Positions 42,960 to 52,196 of a stretch of DNA of 59,629 bases are shown one piece after another. The notes below the pieces were generated by a model. It ran no database searches and was not told the DNA's origin. It saw nothing but the letters and a program-made list of their open reading frames with translations. Positions within the stretch are counted from its first letter, which is position 1. Every line of letters starts with the position of its first letter. The translations under genes were made by a program, and so were the position numbers. Source of the DNA: Streptomyces scabichelini (GTDB lineage Bacteria > Actinomycetota > Actinomycetes > Streptomycetales > Streptomycetaceae); contig NZ_JAAKZY010000039.1 in NCBI RefSeq assembly GCF_011045015.1, forward strand, positions 1-59,629, written 5' to 3'.

Positions 42960-43367
42960 TCAGCTCCGGGCCTTGCGGGTGGAGCGATTTTCCTTGCGTA
43001 CGGCATCCAGCAGCTCGGACTTCGTCATACGGGACCGTCCCTCGACACCGAGTTCCTTGGCCACGTCGTACAGATGCTGCTTGGAAGCCTGCTCGTCCAC
43101 CCCTTCGCCGCTGCGCCCGCCCTTCTGCCGCGGCCGTGCCGCCAGCGGATCGGACGGGCCCTTGCGCCGTTTCTCCTTGCGCTCCCAGCGATCGCCGACC
43201 TTCTCGTACTTGTGCTTGAGTGCCGCGTAGGCCACCCGGTGCGCCCGCTCGCCCTCGCCGTACTGTTCGACGGCGGAATCATGGGCTTTGACCCAGGTCC
43301 GCTGCGCGTCTTTGGGCGACCGATCCAGAGTCGACGGCAGTTCCTGCTGTCCCGGCACGGGACTCAC
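42960..43367 (-). CDS. ChaB-domain protein with Rho-N/SAP-like tail
   Basis: A 135-residue protein: a ChaB domain (ELPSTLDRSPKDAQRTWVKA, HRVAYAALKHKYEKVGDRWE), a Lys/Arg-rich linker, and a C-terminal SAP/Rho-N-like helix pair (HLYDVAKELGVEGRSRMTKS) that could bind nucleic acid. ChaB proteins are linked to cation stress. Together with DUF2267 and CBS genes it forms a conserved-looking stress group. Confidence 0.85.
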   Translation of the reverse strand: MSPVPGQQELPSTLDRSPKDAQRTWVKAHDSAVEQYGEGERAHRVAYAALKHKYEKVGDRWERKEKRRKGPSDPLAARPRQKGGRSGEGVDEQASKQHLYDVAKELGVEGRSRMTKSELLDAVRKENRSTRKARS

Positions 43368-43472
43368 CTCCCATTTCCGGTGCGTGTGGTCATGGCGCCG
43401 GCCTTCTCGCCCAGGGCGCGTCCCGGTGGGCGCCTCTGTGCGGCGAGTACCCCCGGCGCGTCTTCGCTATCT

Positions 43473-44480
43473 TCAGCGCGTCCCCGTCCCCGTTCCTGCC
43501 CCTGCCCCTGCTGCCCTCGCGCGTCGCGCCGCCACCGTGGCGGCGGCGGCCAGCCCTGTGGTGGCGATGCGGCGTACGGCGGTACGGCGGCGACCGCCCC
43601 AGCCGCCGTCCACCGCTCCCGTCCCGGGAGCGGGCCGGCGCAGGTTGCCCTGGGTGGCAGGGGCCGACTCGTGGCGCGACAGGTGACTGCGATCGGCCTG
43701 AACGGCCATCAGCCGCTCCACGAGGCCGGGAGCGAACCTCGACTGCAGGACCAGTCCGCGTGCCGCGGGGCCGACCACGACTTCCCTTCGGGGCACGCGC
43801 ACCAGGTCGACGATCGTCCGGGCCACCCGCTGGGGCGCGTACACCGGCGGCATGGGCACGACCCGCCGCCCGGTGTAGTTGGCCGCCTGCTCGAACAGTG
43901 GGGTGTCGATGGAGGCCGGCAGCACCGTACAGACCTTGACGTGCCGCGCTCCCGCCAGGCGCAGTTCCTGGCGCAGGGACGAACTCAGCGCCCGGATCGC
44001 GTACTTGGACATGCCGTACGCGTGCGTGTAGGGCTGCGAGATCACACCGGCGACGGAGGACACGTTCACCAGCACACCGTGCTCCTGCTCCCGCAGGACG
44101 GGCAGGGCGGCGCGCGCTCCGTGCACGTATCCCATGAGGTTGACGTCGATGACGCGCCGGATGTCCTCCAGCGGTGTCTCCTCGAACGGGCCGAACACCG
44201 TCACGGCGGCGGCGTTCACCCATACGTCGATCCGGCCGAACCGCTCCACCGCACGTGCCGCCAGGTCCTCGACGGCCTTCGCGTCCGTCACGTCGGTCGG
44301 CACGGCCAAGGCCTGCGCGCCGGACCGCTTCCGGCAGGCGTCCGCCGCCGCCTCCAGGGCGTCCCCGCGGCGTGCCGCCAGCACGACCGAGGCTCCCTTG
44401 TGCGCGAACGCCAGGGCGGCGGCGCGGCCGACGCCGCTCGATGCCCCGGTCACGACGACAACAGCACCCTTGACCCGCAT
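43473..44480 (-). CDS. SDR-family oxidoreductase with Ala/Arg-rich C-terminal tail
   Basis: A 335-residue SDR: TGASSGVG, NAAAV in place of NNAG, an active site YGMSK, and PASIDTPLF. The C-terminal 80 residues, after VERLMAVQADRS, are a Pro/Arg/Ala-rich unstructured tail. Similar SDRs with lipid-binding tails are frequent near P450 genes. It lies 149 bp downstream of the P450 stop on the same strand. Role unknown. Confidence 0.85.
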   Translation of the reverse strand: MRVKGAVVVVTGASSGVGRAAALAFAHKGASVVLAARRGDALEAAADACRKRSGAQALAVPTDVTDAKAVEDLAARAVERFGRIDVWVNAAAVTVFGPFEETPLEDIRRVIDVNLMGYVHGARAALPVLREQEHGVLVNVSSVAGVISQPYTHAYGMSKYAIRALSSSLRQELRLAGARHVKVCTVLPASIDTPLFEQAANYTGRRVVPMPPVYAPQRVARTIVDLVRVPRREVVVGPAARGLVLQSRFAPGLVERLMAVQADRSHLSRHESAPATQGNLRRPAPGTGAVDGGWGGRRRTAVRRIATTGLAAAATVAARRARAAGAGAGTGTGTR

Positions 44481-44629
44481 GGGCAGCCCCCTTCGATGAG
44501 ACGGACGGAAGACGACGTACGGAAGGCACGGACGGTACGTGGTCCTGCCGGGTACCCCCCCGCTCACCGAGGCAATCGCCTCATCGCGACGCGGCGACAG
44601 CCCGGGAAGGGTACGCATCGGCCTGGTCG

Positions 44630-45877
44630 TCAGGCGGCCGTGGTCCGTACGCCGGCGATGACGACGCCGCTGCGCGGGCGCGTCGGGATGCGCCTCAGAG
44701 GGATCGTCAGGTCCTGGTCCGGGACGTCGTACTCCAGTCGTGCCAGGCGCGTCGCGAGGGCCTCCAGCAGCCCGACGGCGATGCCCTCGCCCGGACACCG
44801 GTGTCCGGTTCGCGGATCACCGCCGCCCTGCGGTATCAGTTCGTCGCGCTCGACGGGCCGCTCCAGGAACCGCCCCGGGCGGAAGGCGTACGGGTCGCCC
44901 CACAGGCCCTTGTCGTGGTTCTGCCCGTAGACGTCCAGCAGCACGATCCCGCCGGCCGGAATGCGCTCACCGTGCCAGGACAGATCCGTGGCGGCCCTGC
45001 CGCCGAGGAACGGGGCGAAGGGGTAGAAGCGGCGGACTTCGTGGACGAACGCCGCGGCGAACGTGACGTCGCCGGCCCGCAGTCGCTCGCGGTTCTGCGG
45101 CCACCGGTGCAGCGCGTGCGCCGTGAAGGCGATGAACCAGCAGAGGGCGACCGTGGGGCGGACGACGTTGAGCAGTTCCACCGCGGCTGTCCGTGCGTCC
45201 AGTGGTTCGCCCGACGCGTCGCGGTGCCCGGCTACGCGGTCGAGCACGGAGTCCGACGGTGCGGGGACCGTGCCGGAGCGGACGTCCTCGACGAGGCGCG
45301 CCAGCCGGGCCTCCTGCCGGCCGCGGGCACGCCGGGCACGCCAGTGACGCGGGCCCGGAGTCGCGAAGCCGTCGACCATCGCGACCAGATCGTGGGCCAC
45401 CGGCTCCGCTTCGGCCTCGTCCAGCGGCACACCGGCCCACCGGTGGACCCCGCGGGTGATCACCACGCTCGCCTCGTCGAACAGGACGACTTGGGGACGC
45501 CTGCGCCAGGAGGGAACGGCCTCATCCCATTCCGCGGTGATCTCCTCTGCCGAATCGGCAATCCAGTCGCGGGTCAGCAAGGGCAGGAACAGCTCCTTGC
45601 GGGCGCGATGGGGCTCCCCGTCGAGCGTATGGACCGCGCCCTGACCGAACAAGGTGCCCAGCACGGGCCCAGGGACAGCGCCGTGGCGGCGTATGTGCCG
45701 CTCGTCGTAGAAGAACCGCACCGCTTCCGGCCCGCGTACAGCCGCCGCGCGCCGGCCGAGGAGCCGGAGGCGCACGACGGGGGCCGTGCTTTCGCGCATG
45801 CGGTTGGGAAGCCAGCCGTAGCCTTCGGCCAGAAGCGGCAGGGTGCCCTCGGTCAGGGGGCGGCGGTGTACGTCCAT
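44630..45877 (-). CDS. CYP152-type peroxygenase cytochrome P450 with OleT-like histidine
   Basis: A 415-residue P450 of the fatty-acid peroxygenase group, which uses H2O2 directly. The heme ligand is Cys361 in GGGDPRTGHRCPGEG, the unusual CYP152 motif. The conserved Arg-Pro that binds the fatty-acid carboxylate is present (Arg240-Pro241 in NVVRPTVA), and the acid-alcohol pair of oxygen-using P450s is absent. Position 83, in GAVHTLDG, is His, as in OleT (His85), rather than the Gln of the hydroxylase P450BSbeta, suggesting terminal-alkene formation. The GTG at 45943 is an upstream alternative start. Confidence 0.85.
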   Translation of the reverse strand: MDVHRRPLTEGTLPLLAEGYGWLPNRMRESTAPVVRLRLLGRRAAAVRGPEAVRFFYDERHIRRHGAVPGPVLGTLFGQGAVHTLDGEPHRARKELFLPLLTRDWIADSAEEITAEWDEAVPSWRRRPQVVLFDEASVVITRGVHRWAGVPLDEAEAEPVAHDLVAMVDGFATPGPRHWRARRARGRQEARLARLVEDVRSGTVPAPSDSVLDRVAGHRDASGEPLDARTAAVELLNVVRPTVALCWFIAFTAHALHRWPQNRERLRAGDVTFAAAFVHEVRRFYPFAPFLGGRAATDLSWHGERIPAGGIVLLDVYGQNHDKGLWGDPYAFRPGRFLERPVERDELIPQGGGDPRTGHRCPGEGIAVGLLEALATRLARLEYDVPDQDLTIPLRRIPTRPRSGVVIAGVRTTAA

Positions 45878-46048
45878 GGCGGGCGAGTGCCCAGCCGGTC
45901 GGCAACGACGCCCTTGGTTCCAGCCACAGGTGGTTCCAGCCACAGGTCACCCGGGCCGCCCGTTTGGGGACGAAGGCGGCGGGTACCCAGCGGCCCCGTC
46001 GGACCGTCCGTCGAGGATGCGGCCGTGGGAAAGGACGGATGAGGACGG

Positions 46049-46519
46049 ATGAGAAGGCGCTCGCTGGCCGGCGGCCTGCTCGCCGGGATCGGTGTGGCGG
46101 CCTTCGTCGATGAGACCGTCTTCCACCAGCTGCTGCACTGGCACCACTTCTACGACAAGTCCACCCCCGACGTGGGACTGGTGTCCGACGGCCTGTTCCA
46201 CGCGGGGGGCTGGCTGGCGATGGTGGCGGGCCTGGTCCTCTATGCCGACCTGCGGCGCAGGAACGGCCCGCTGCGCCCGGCCTGGTGGTCGGGGGTATGT
46301 CTGGGGATCGGCGGCTTCCAGCTGTACGACGGCACCATCCAGCACAAGCTGCTGAGGCTCCATCAGATCCGCTACGACGTCGATCCGGCACCGTACGACT
46401 GGACCTGGAACGTGATCGCCGTACTGTTCCTGGCCGCCGGTGTGCTGCTGTGGCGGCGGGCTCGCCGCCGGCGGGCCGAGCCGTACCGCTGGACGTCCGG
46501 CATCGGTGCCCGCGGGTGA
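46049..46519 (+). CDS. DUF2243 membrane protein
   Basis: A 156-residue membrane protein with four helices and the His-rich motifs of DUF2243: DETVFHQLLHWHHFYD, SDGLFHAGGW and GTIQHKLLRLHQIRY. Such proteins resemble copper or heme handling membrane proteins. It is followed directly (GTGA overlap) by a CtaG-like gene, a frequent partnership. It is divergent from the P450. Confidence 0.85.
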   Translation: MRRRSLAGGLLAGIGVAAFVDETVFHQLLHWHHFYDKSTPDVGLVSDGLFHAGGWLAMVAGLVLYADLRRRNGPLRPAWWSGVCLGIGGFQLYDGTIQHKLLRLHQIRYDVDPAPYDWTWNVIAVLFLAAGVLLWRRARRRRAEPYRWTSGIGARG

Positions 46520-47355
46520 CGGCCGTCCTCGTCCTGGTCTGCTGCTCGCTGTACACGTTCGCCGCCGGCCGGTTGCGGGGCCGCGGGGACTCCTGGCCGC
46601 GTCGGCGCGATGCCGTCTTCTGGCTGGCCGGCGCGACGCTGGTCTGCTCGGTCGCCGTGCCGTGGAACGCGTATCTGCCGCCGTTCGCCGGACACATGGC
46701 CCGACACCTGGGCGCGGGTATGGCGGCGCCGCTGCTGGTCGTGCTCGCCCGACCGGTCACGCTGGCCCTGCGCGCCGTCCCGGTGGCGGTCCGGCGCACG
46801 CTGGTGTCGGTGACGCGGTCCCGGCTCGTCGCCGTACTCGCGTTCCCGCCGGTCGCCGCGGTGATCGACGTCGGCGGACTCTGGCTGCTGTACCGGGCTC
46901 GCCTGCCGCACGGAGTGCATGAGAGCCCGTGGCTGTACGTGCATCTCTTCGCGGCCGGGACGCTGTTCACCTTCTCCGTACTGGCCCTGGACCCGCTTCG
47001 GCACCGCGCCGGGCTGCCTCTGCGCGCCGGCACCCTCCTGGCCGCCGCGGCGACCCACGCGGTCCTCGCCAAGAGCCTCTACGTGGCGGGCCCGCCCGGC
47101 ACGGCCTACACGGCGGCCGATCTCCACCTCGCCTCCCAGGTCATGTACTACGGCGGAGACGTGGTGGAGATCGGCCTGGCGCTGGTGATGGCACACCAGT
47201 GGTACCGCGCACAGGGACGGGCGCTCACCCGAGGGACCGGCCGGGAGCGTCGGCAGCCGGGACCTCCGCACCCCGTCATACACACGTGCATCCCTCGCAA
47301 GGCCCACCTCGGAAACCTCGGAAGAACCGCCGTTCCCCCGCGTGACGGCCGGTGA
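46516..47355 (+). CDS. CtaG-like cytochrome c oxidase assembly protein
   Basis: A 279-residue membrane protein of the CtaG/caa3-type family: seven or so helices, with the conserved HMARHLGAGMAAPLLVVLA, GVHESPWLYVHLFAAG and HAVLAKSLYV histidine sites that bind copper. It would help insert copper in oxidase subunits. The GTG start overlaps the DUF2243 stop by 4 nt, so the pair is co-translated. Confidence 0.85.
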   Translation: MTAVLVLVCCSLYTFAAGRLRGRGDSWPRRRDAVFWLAGATLVCSVAVPWNAYLPPFAGHMARHLGAGMAAPLLVVLARPVTLALRAVPVAVRRTLVSVTRSRLVAVLAFPPVAAVIDVGGLWLLYRARLPHGVHESPWLYVHLFAAGTLFTFSVLALDPLRHRAGLPLRAGTLLAAAATHAVLAKSLYVAGPPGTAYTAADLHLASQVMYYGGDVVEIGLALVMAHQWYRAQGRALTRGTGRERRQPGPPHPVIHTCIPRKAHLGNLGRTAVPPRDGR

Positions 47356-47443
47356 CGGGGGTACTTGGGAGTGCCGCGCGTTGCTGAACCTCCGCGTTGC
47401 TGAACCTCGGGGACAACCCACCGCGAGGAAGGGGTTGACGTCG

Positions 47444-48541
47444 GTGCGGATCACCCACGTTGCTCCGACCTGTTTCGGGGTCGACGGTCTGTTCGGCGGC
47501 GGTGAGCGCTACCCGGTCGAGCTGGCCCGGGCGCTGGCCCGCGAGGTCGACTGCGAGGTGGTGACGTTCGGACGGCATCCGCGTCGTGTGCGGGAGCGGG
47601 GCGGGCTACGGATCCGGGTACTCCGGCCGTGGCTGCGGCTGCACGGCCATCCCGCCCACCCGGTCAGTCCCCTGCTGCCGTCGACGGTGTCCGGCGCCGA
47701 CGCGGTCCACGTCCACCACATGCGCAGCGCCCCCGGCCGGACGGCGGCGCTGGCCGGGAGCGTCCGCGGCCAGGCGTTGGCGGTGACCGATCACGGCCTG
47801 GGCGGCGGCGGCTGGGGCGGACTGCTGCCCAGGCTGTTCGACCGCTTCCTGACGGTCTCCCGTTTCTCGGCGCAGACCCTCGATGCGCCACCCGACCGGA
47901 CGACGGTGGTCTACGGGGGTGCCGACCCGGCGCGGTACTTCCCCGCCACCGGGGCCGAGGAGGATGGTGCGGGTGTGCTGTTCGTCGGACGGCTGACGCC
48001 TCACAAGGGCGTCGACCGGCTGCTGCGTGCGCTGCCGCCGGATGTACCGCTGACGGTGGCGGGCACCGCCGGGCACGATCCGCGGCCGCCCGAATCCGGC
48101 TATCTGCACCTGCTGGCCCGACTCGCCAGTGGCAAGCAGGTCCGCTTCGTCCATCAGGCCGACGACGCCGAGGTGGCCGCGCTGTACCGGCGGGCGGCCG
48201 TCTTCTGCCTGCCTTCGGTGCCCCTGACCTGTTACGGCCGCCCGGTCGCCATCTCCGAGCTGCTGGGCCTGGCGGTGATCGAGGCTATGGCCAGTGGCAC
48301 CGCCGTGGTGTGCAGCCGGGTCGGCGGACTCCCGGAGGTGGTACGGGACGGGGAGACGGGCTACCTGGTCGATCCCGGCGACGTGGCCCAGCTGCGGGAC
48401 CGTATCCGCACGCTCGTCGCCGACCGGCCGCTGGCCCGGCGGCTCGGAGAGAACGCCCGCCAGCTGGTGCTGGAGCAGTTCACCTGGGACGCGTGCGCAC
48501 AGCGGTGTCTCGCCGCCTATCAGCAGATGGGCGTACGGTAG
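47444..48541 (+). CDS. Glycosyltransferase family 4
   Basis: A 365-residue GT-B enzyme: ITHVAPTCFGVDGLFGGGER, acceptor-side HVHHMRSAPGRTAAL, VLFVGRLTPHKGVDRLLRAL, the catalytic-site GLAVIEAMASGTAVVCSRVG and PEVVRDGETGYLV. It transfers a sugar from a nucleotide donor. The GTG at 47444 follows GGAAGGGG by 9 nt and gives the usual family N-terminus; an in-frame GTG at 47342 is unlikely. The product is probably a glycolipid or wall glycan. Confidence 0.9.
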   Translation: MRITHVAPTCFGVDGLFGGGERYPVELARALAREVDCEVVTFGRHPRRVRERGGLRIRVLRPWLRLHGHPAHPVSPLLPSTVSGADAVHVHHMRSAPGRTAALAGSVRGQALAVTDHGLGGGGWGGLLPRLFDRFLTVSRFSAQTLDAPPDRTTVVYGGADPARYFPATGAEEDGAGVLFVGRLTPHKGVDRLLRALPPDVPLTVAGTAGHDPRPPESGYLHLLARLASGKQVRFVHQADDAEVAALYRRAAVFCLPSVPLTCYGRPVAISELLGLAVIEAMASGTAVVCSRVGGLPEVVRDGETGYLVDPGDVAQLRDRIRTLVADRPLARRLGENARQLVLEQFTWDACAQRCLAAYQQMGVR

Positions 48542-48583
48542 CCGCCGAACGCGGCAGATGGCCCCCACCCCACTTCGTGACCG

Positions 48584-49102
48584 TCATCCGAGCTGCGCGG
48601 CGAACGCCTCGTACGCCCGCTCGTCGAAGAGGACGAACCTGACCTCGTCGACCGCCGTTTCCGTGGCCCGTACCGTCTCCACGGCGATCCGCGCGCCGTC
48701 GTCGATCGGCCACGCGTAGATACCGGTGGAGATCGCGGGGAACGCGACCGTACGCGCCCCCAGCTCGTCCGCGGCCAGCAGCGACTCCCGGTAGCAGGAG
48801 GCGAGCAGGTCGGAGCGGTCCTCGCTCCGGCTGTGGACCGGGCCCACCGTGTGGATCACCCAGCGGGCGTCCAGGTCGCCCGCGGTCGTGGCGACCGCCT
48901 GCCCGGTCGGCAGGCCCTTGCCGTACTGGGACGCGCGGAGCTTGCGGCACTCGTCGAGGATGGCGGGGCCGCCGCGCCGGTGGATGGCGCCGTCGACGCC
49001 TCCGCCACCGAGCAGCGAGGAGTTCGCGGCGTTCACGATGGCGTCGACGGACTGCCGGGTGATGTCGCCCTGGACGAGTTCGATGGCAGTCGTGGCGCTC
49101 AT
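48584..49102 (-). CDS. Macrodomain O-acyl-ADP-ribose deacetylase
   Basis: A 172-residue macro domain (MacroD/YmdB type): [34 protein letters not shown] and [15 protein letters not shown], the ADP-ribose loops. It hydrolyses O-acetyl-ADP-ribose made by sirtuins or removes ADP-ribose. Its ATG overlaps the stop of the upstream FAD oxidoreductase (ATGA), so the two are coupled. Confidence 0.93.
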   Translation of the reverse strand: MSATTAIELVQGDITRQSVDAIVNAANSSLLGGGGVDGAIHRRGGPAILDECRKLRASQYGKGLPTGQAVATTAGDLDARWVIHTVGPVHSRSEDRSDLLASCYRESLLAADELGARTVAFPAISTGIYAWPIDDGARIAVETVRATETAVDEVRFVLFDERAYEAFAAQLG

Positions 49103-50517
49103 GACTGGCGCAGCCTCCTCCACACCGCCTTGGCGGCGTTGTGCCCCGACATGCCGTGCACACCCGGCCCCGGCGGGGTGGCCGAGGAGCAGATGAACAC
49201 GGCCGGATGCGGGGTGCTGTACGGGAACAGGGACGGCTTGGGGCGCAGCATCAGCTGAAGTCCGGAGGCCGCGCCGCAGGCGATGTCGCCGCCCACGTAG
49301 TTCGCGTTGCGGGCGGCGATCTCGGGCGGGCCCGCCGTGGCGCGGGCCAGGACGCGGTCCCGGAAGCCCGGCGCGAACCGCTCGAGCTGGCGCTCGATCG
49401 CGTCGGTGAGGTCCCCGGTCCAGCCGTTCGGCACATGGCCGTACGCCCAGAAGACATGCTTTCCGTCCGGTGCCCGGGACGGGTCGACGACGCTGGGCTG
49501 CACGGTGATCAGGAACGGCGCGTCGGGTGCCCGGCCTTCCCGCGACGCCTCGCGCAGGGCGGTACTGATCTCGGCCCTGCTCGCGCCGACCTGCACCGTC
49601 CCGGCGCGGCGCGCCTCCTTCGCGGCCCAGGGCACCGGTCCGTCAAGGGCGTAGTCGATCTTGAAGACGCCCGCCCCGTACCGATACCGCTCGTAGTACC
49701 GCCCGAAGCCCGCGATCCGGCTGAGCGCGGCGGGCGAGGTGTCGAAGACGTACGCGCGCGCAGGCGGCAGGTCGTCCAGGCGCTTGACCTCGTAATCGGT
49801 GTGGACGGTGCCGCCGAGGTCCTTGAGATACGCGGTGAGCGCGTCGGAGATCGACTGGGAGCCGCCGCGCGCGACGGGCCAGCCGCCCGCGTGCGCGGAC
49901 AGCGCGAAGACGAGGCCGACGGCGCCGGTGGCGAAGCCGTCGAGCGGGGACATGATGTGCGCGACCAGACCGGCGAACAGCGTCTTGGCCCGCTCGTCGC
50001 GGAATCTGCGCGTCAGCCACGTCGAGGGCGGCAGTCCGACCAGGCCGAAGCGGGCGAGCGTGACCGGGTCGCGGGGCAGTGCGGTGAGCGGCAGGGACAT
50101 GAAGTCCCGGGCGAGCGTGTCCCATCTGGCGACGAAGGGCTCGACCAGCCTGCGGTACGTCCCCGCGTCGCGCGGTCCGAAGGATGCGGCCGTCTCGGCC
50201 ACGGACCGGGACAGCACGGCCGCCCTGCCGTCCGGGAAGGGGTGGGCCATGGGCAGATCCGGGTGCAGCCACTCCAGGCCGTACCGCCGCAGGGGCATCG
50301 CCTTGAACGCGGGCGAGTTGACGCCCAGCGCGTGCGCGGCCGAGCACGGGTCGTGCCGGAAGCCGGGCAGCGTCAGCTCCTCGGTGCGGGCGCCCCCGCC
50401 GACCGTGTCGCGTGCCTCGAAGACGGCCACACTGAAACCGCGGCGGGCCAGCTCCACGGCAGCGGTCAGTCCGTTCGGCCCCGCACCCACCACGACCGCA
50501 TCGAGCATCGACGGCAC
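49099..50517 (-). CDS. FAD-dependent oxidoreductase, phytoene-desaturase/PYROXD2-like
   Basis: A 472-residue flavoprotein: [21 protein letters not shown] dinucleotide-binding fold, [20 protein letters not shown], a [19 protein letters not shown] segment and the C-terminal [17 protein letters not shown] closing motif. It resembles carotenoid desaturase-like or PYROXD2 enzymes; no carotenoid gene is nearby. The GTG at 50517 is preceded by GGAG at 7 nt. It overlaps the macrodomain gene by 4 nt. Confidence 0.88.
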   Translation of the reverse strand: MPSMLDAVVVGAGPNGLTAAVELARRGFSVAVFEARDTVGGGARTEELTLPGFRHDPCSAAHALGVNSPAFKAMPLRRYGLEWLHPDLPMAHPFPDGRAAVLSRSVAETAASFGPRDAGTYRRLVEPFVARWDTLARDFMSLPLTALPRDPVTLARFGLVGLPPSTWLTRRFRDERAKTLFAGLVAHIMSPLDGFATGAVGLVFALSAHAGGWPVARGGSQSISDALTAYLKDLGGTVHTDYEVKRLDDLPPARAYVFDTSPAALSRIAGFGRYYERYRYGAGVFKIDYALDGPVPWAAKEARRAGTVQVGASRAEISTALREASREGRAPDAPFLITVQPSVVDPSRAPDGKHVFWAYGHVPNGWTGDLTDAIERQLERFAPGFRDRVLARATAGPPEIAARNANYVGGDIACGAASGLQLMLRPKPSLFPYSTPHPAVFICSSATPPGPGVHGMSGHNAAKAVWRRLRQS

Positions 50518-50606
50518 CTTCGGACTCCTTCGTCAGCCGATGGCCACTCGGGATCAGGATATGCCGGGCCGCCGACAGCCCCGGGGGCGCGGGTAGTCTT
50601 CGCCGG

Positions 50607-51269
50607 ATGACGCGCCGGTTCCGGATTCAGGTGCCCGAGGAGGGCTGCTGGTACTGGTTCGAGGTGGAGGAGGACGGGTGGGCGTCGCGGGAGGCGGTGT
50701 TCGACGCGACGCTGGAGGTGCCGCGTCTGCCTGAGCCGTTCGAGAGACTCGCCGGAAGCCCTGCCGGTGGTGCGTCGGTCGCCGCCTCGCTGGCCGAACT
50801 GTCCGTCGTGCGCGAGAAGTTCGGGCTCGTCGGCGTGCAGCTCTACGAGACGGTGTACGGCGTCCTCGCGGAAGGTCCCGTCGAGCGGCCGCCGCACGCG
50901 GAGGACGTCACGGAGGCGGAGTTCGAGCGGGCGTGGTCCGCGGCCGTACGACACCGGCACTTCACGCGCTACGACACCGGGCCGCTCCCGGTGGGCTCAT
51001 GCGTCACCGGCACGGTCTCCGCCCTGCCCTGGGGACCGGGAAGAACAGGCCTGTTCGTGGACATCGGATCACCGGCGGCGGGTTTCGTGGACATGGGGTG
51101 GCTGCCCCACGACCCGGACGGCTGGCCGCCCGTCGGCACCGTGGCCGAGTTCGAAGTCGTCACCATCCGCTTCGACCTGCGGCCCGAGTACACCGGACTG
51201 CAGGTCAGGCTCCGCCCGACAGCAACCCCGCCACCCGGCGAGCCGTGGCCGCGTCCCGGGCGGCGGTGA
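50607..51269 (+). CDS. Uncharacterised protein with S1/OB-fold C-terminal domain
   Basis: A 220-residue protein. The N-terminal part (RFRIQVPEEGCWYWFEVEE) may be a small beta sandwich; residues about 125-210 form an OB/S1-like barrel (VGSCVTGTVSALPWGPGRTG, LFVDIG, GWPPVGTVAEFEVV). No family name is known to me. Its 3' end overlaps the convergent inositol-phosphatase gene by 65 bp. Confidence 0.7.
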   Translation: MTRRFRIQVPEEGCWYWFEVEEDGWASREAVFDATLEVPRLPEPFERLAGSPAGGASVAASLAELSVVREKFGLVGVQLYETVYGVLAEGPVERPPHAEDVTEAEFERAWSAAVRHRHFTRYDTGPLPVGSCVTGTVSALPWGPGRTGLFVDIGSPAAGFVDMGWLPHDPDGWPPVGTVAEFEVVTIRFDLRPEYTGLQVRLRPTATPPPGEPWPRPGRR

Positions 51270-52053
51270 ACGGAAGGGCGTTGCCGCCGGTTATGCGGAA
51301 CGGCTCCCCCGCGCGGGTCAGATGGGCGCCACCCGCCTCCTCGACCAGCAGCAGCCCCGCCGCGTGATCCCAGGCCGCCTCCCAGGAGAACGCCGTGGCG
51401 TCCAGCTCACCGCGCGCGACGTTCAGATACTCGAGGCCGGCGGAGCCGCAGGGCCGTGTCCGCACTCCCTCCGTGCGCAGGCCGAGCAGCGCGCGCTTCT
51501 GGGCGTCGGTCGTGAAGTCCGGGTGAGATGTGGCCACTTCGAGCAGTCGGTCGGGCGCGGGCGAACCGGAGCGCAGCGGCACCCCGTCGAGAGCGGCGCC
51601 CCCGCCCCGTACCGCCGTGGCGAACCGGTCGAGCGCCGGGGCGTACGTCCAGGAGGCGAGCACCTTGCCGCCCAGCGCGAGCGCGACCAGCGTGCAGAAG
51701 CCGGGGTTGCCGTGCACGAACTGCCGTGTTCCGTCGACCGGGTCGACGATCCACACCGGCGCCTCGCCCTGTATCGCCTCGTACGTCTCGGGGTTCGCGT
51801 GCACCGCTTCTTCGCCGACCACGACCGAACCGGGCAACAGGGCGCCGAGCGCCGCCGTGAGGTACTCCTCGGCCTTGCGGTCGGCGTCCGTCACCAGGTC
51901 GTGCGGGCCGGTCTTCTCGTCCACCTCGTGCGCGGCGAGCTGCCGGAAACGCGGCATGATCTCCGTCGCCGCCGCCTTGCGGACTGCTTCCTCTACCTCG
52001 GACGTACCGTGCGCGAGAAACTCTTCGATGGTTTCGTTGTCTTCGATCACCAC
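51205..52053 (-). CDS. Inositol monophosphatase family protein
   Basis: A 282-residue Mg-dependent phosphatase: GEEAVH metal glutamate, the signature VDPVDGTRQFVHG, and SWEAAWDHAAGLLLVEEAGG near the end. Relatives act on inositol phosphates, histidinol phosphate or PAP. Two adjacent GTG codons (52053, 52050) are the most likely starts. The gene converges on the S1-domain gene, whose 3' end it overlaps. Confidence 0.9.
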   Translation of the reverse strand: MVIEDNETIEEFLAHGTSEVEEAVRKAAATEIMPRFRQLAAHEVDEKTGPHDLVTDADRKAEEYLTAALGALLPGSVVVGEEAVHANPETYEAIQGEAPVWIVDPVDGTRQFVHGNPGFCTLVALALGGKVLASWTYAPALDRFATAVRGGGAALDGVPLRSGSPAPDRLLEVATSHPDFTTDAQKRALLGLRTEGVRTRPCGSAGLEYLNVARGELDATAFSWEAAWDHAAGLLLVEEAGGAHLTRAGEPFRITGGNALPFTAARDAATARRVAGLLSGGA

Positions 52054-52196
52054 TCCATGAGAGCACGGGTCACTGACAATCCCCGCCCGGCCGGTGCACT
52101 CCGGGTGGAATCGGCATGAACTCCCCACGCCTGGTGACCGGAATCAACGACCCGGAGTCGGCGTTGATCCCCGAGGGAACTGAACGGAGGCCGATC

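Noticed and set aside
52116..52196. Longer lipoate-ligase start at 52116
   Set aside because: GTG 52197 has GGAGG at a good distance and begins with the conserved GEYKIPGGKL block; the extra 27 residues do not resemble the family.
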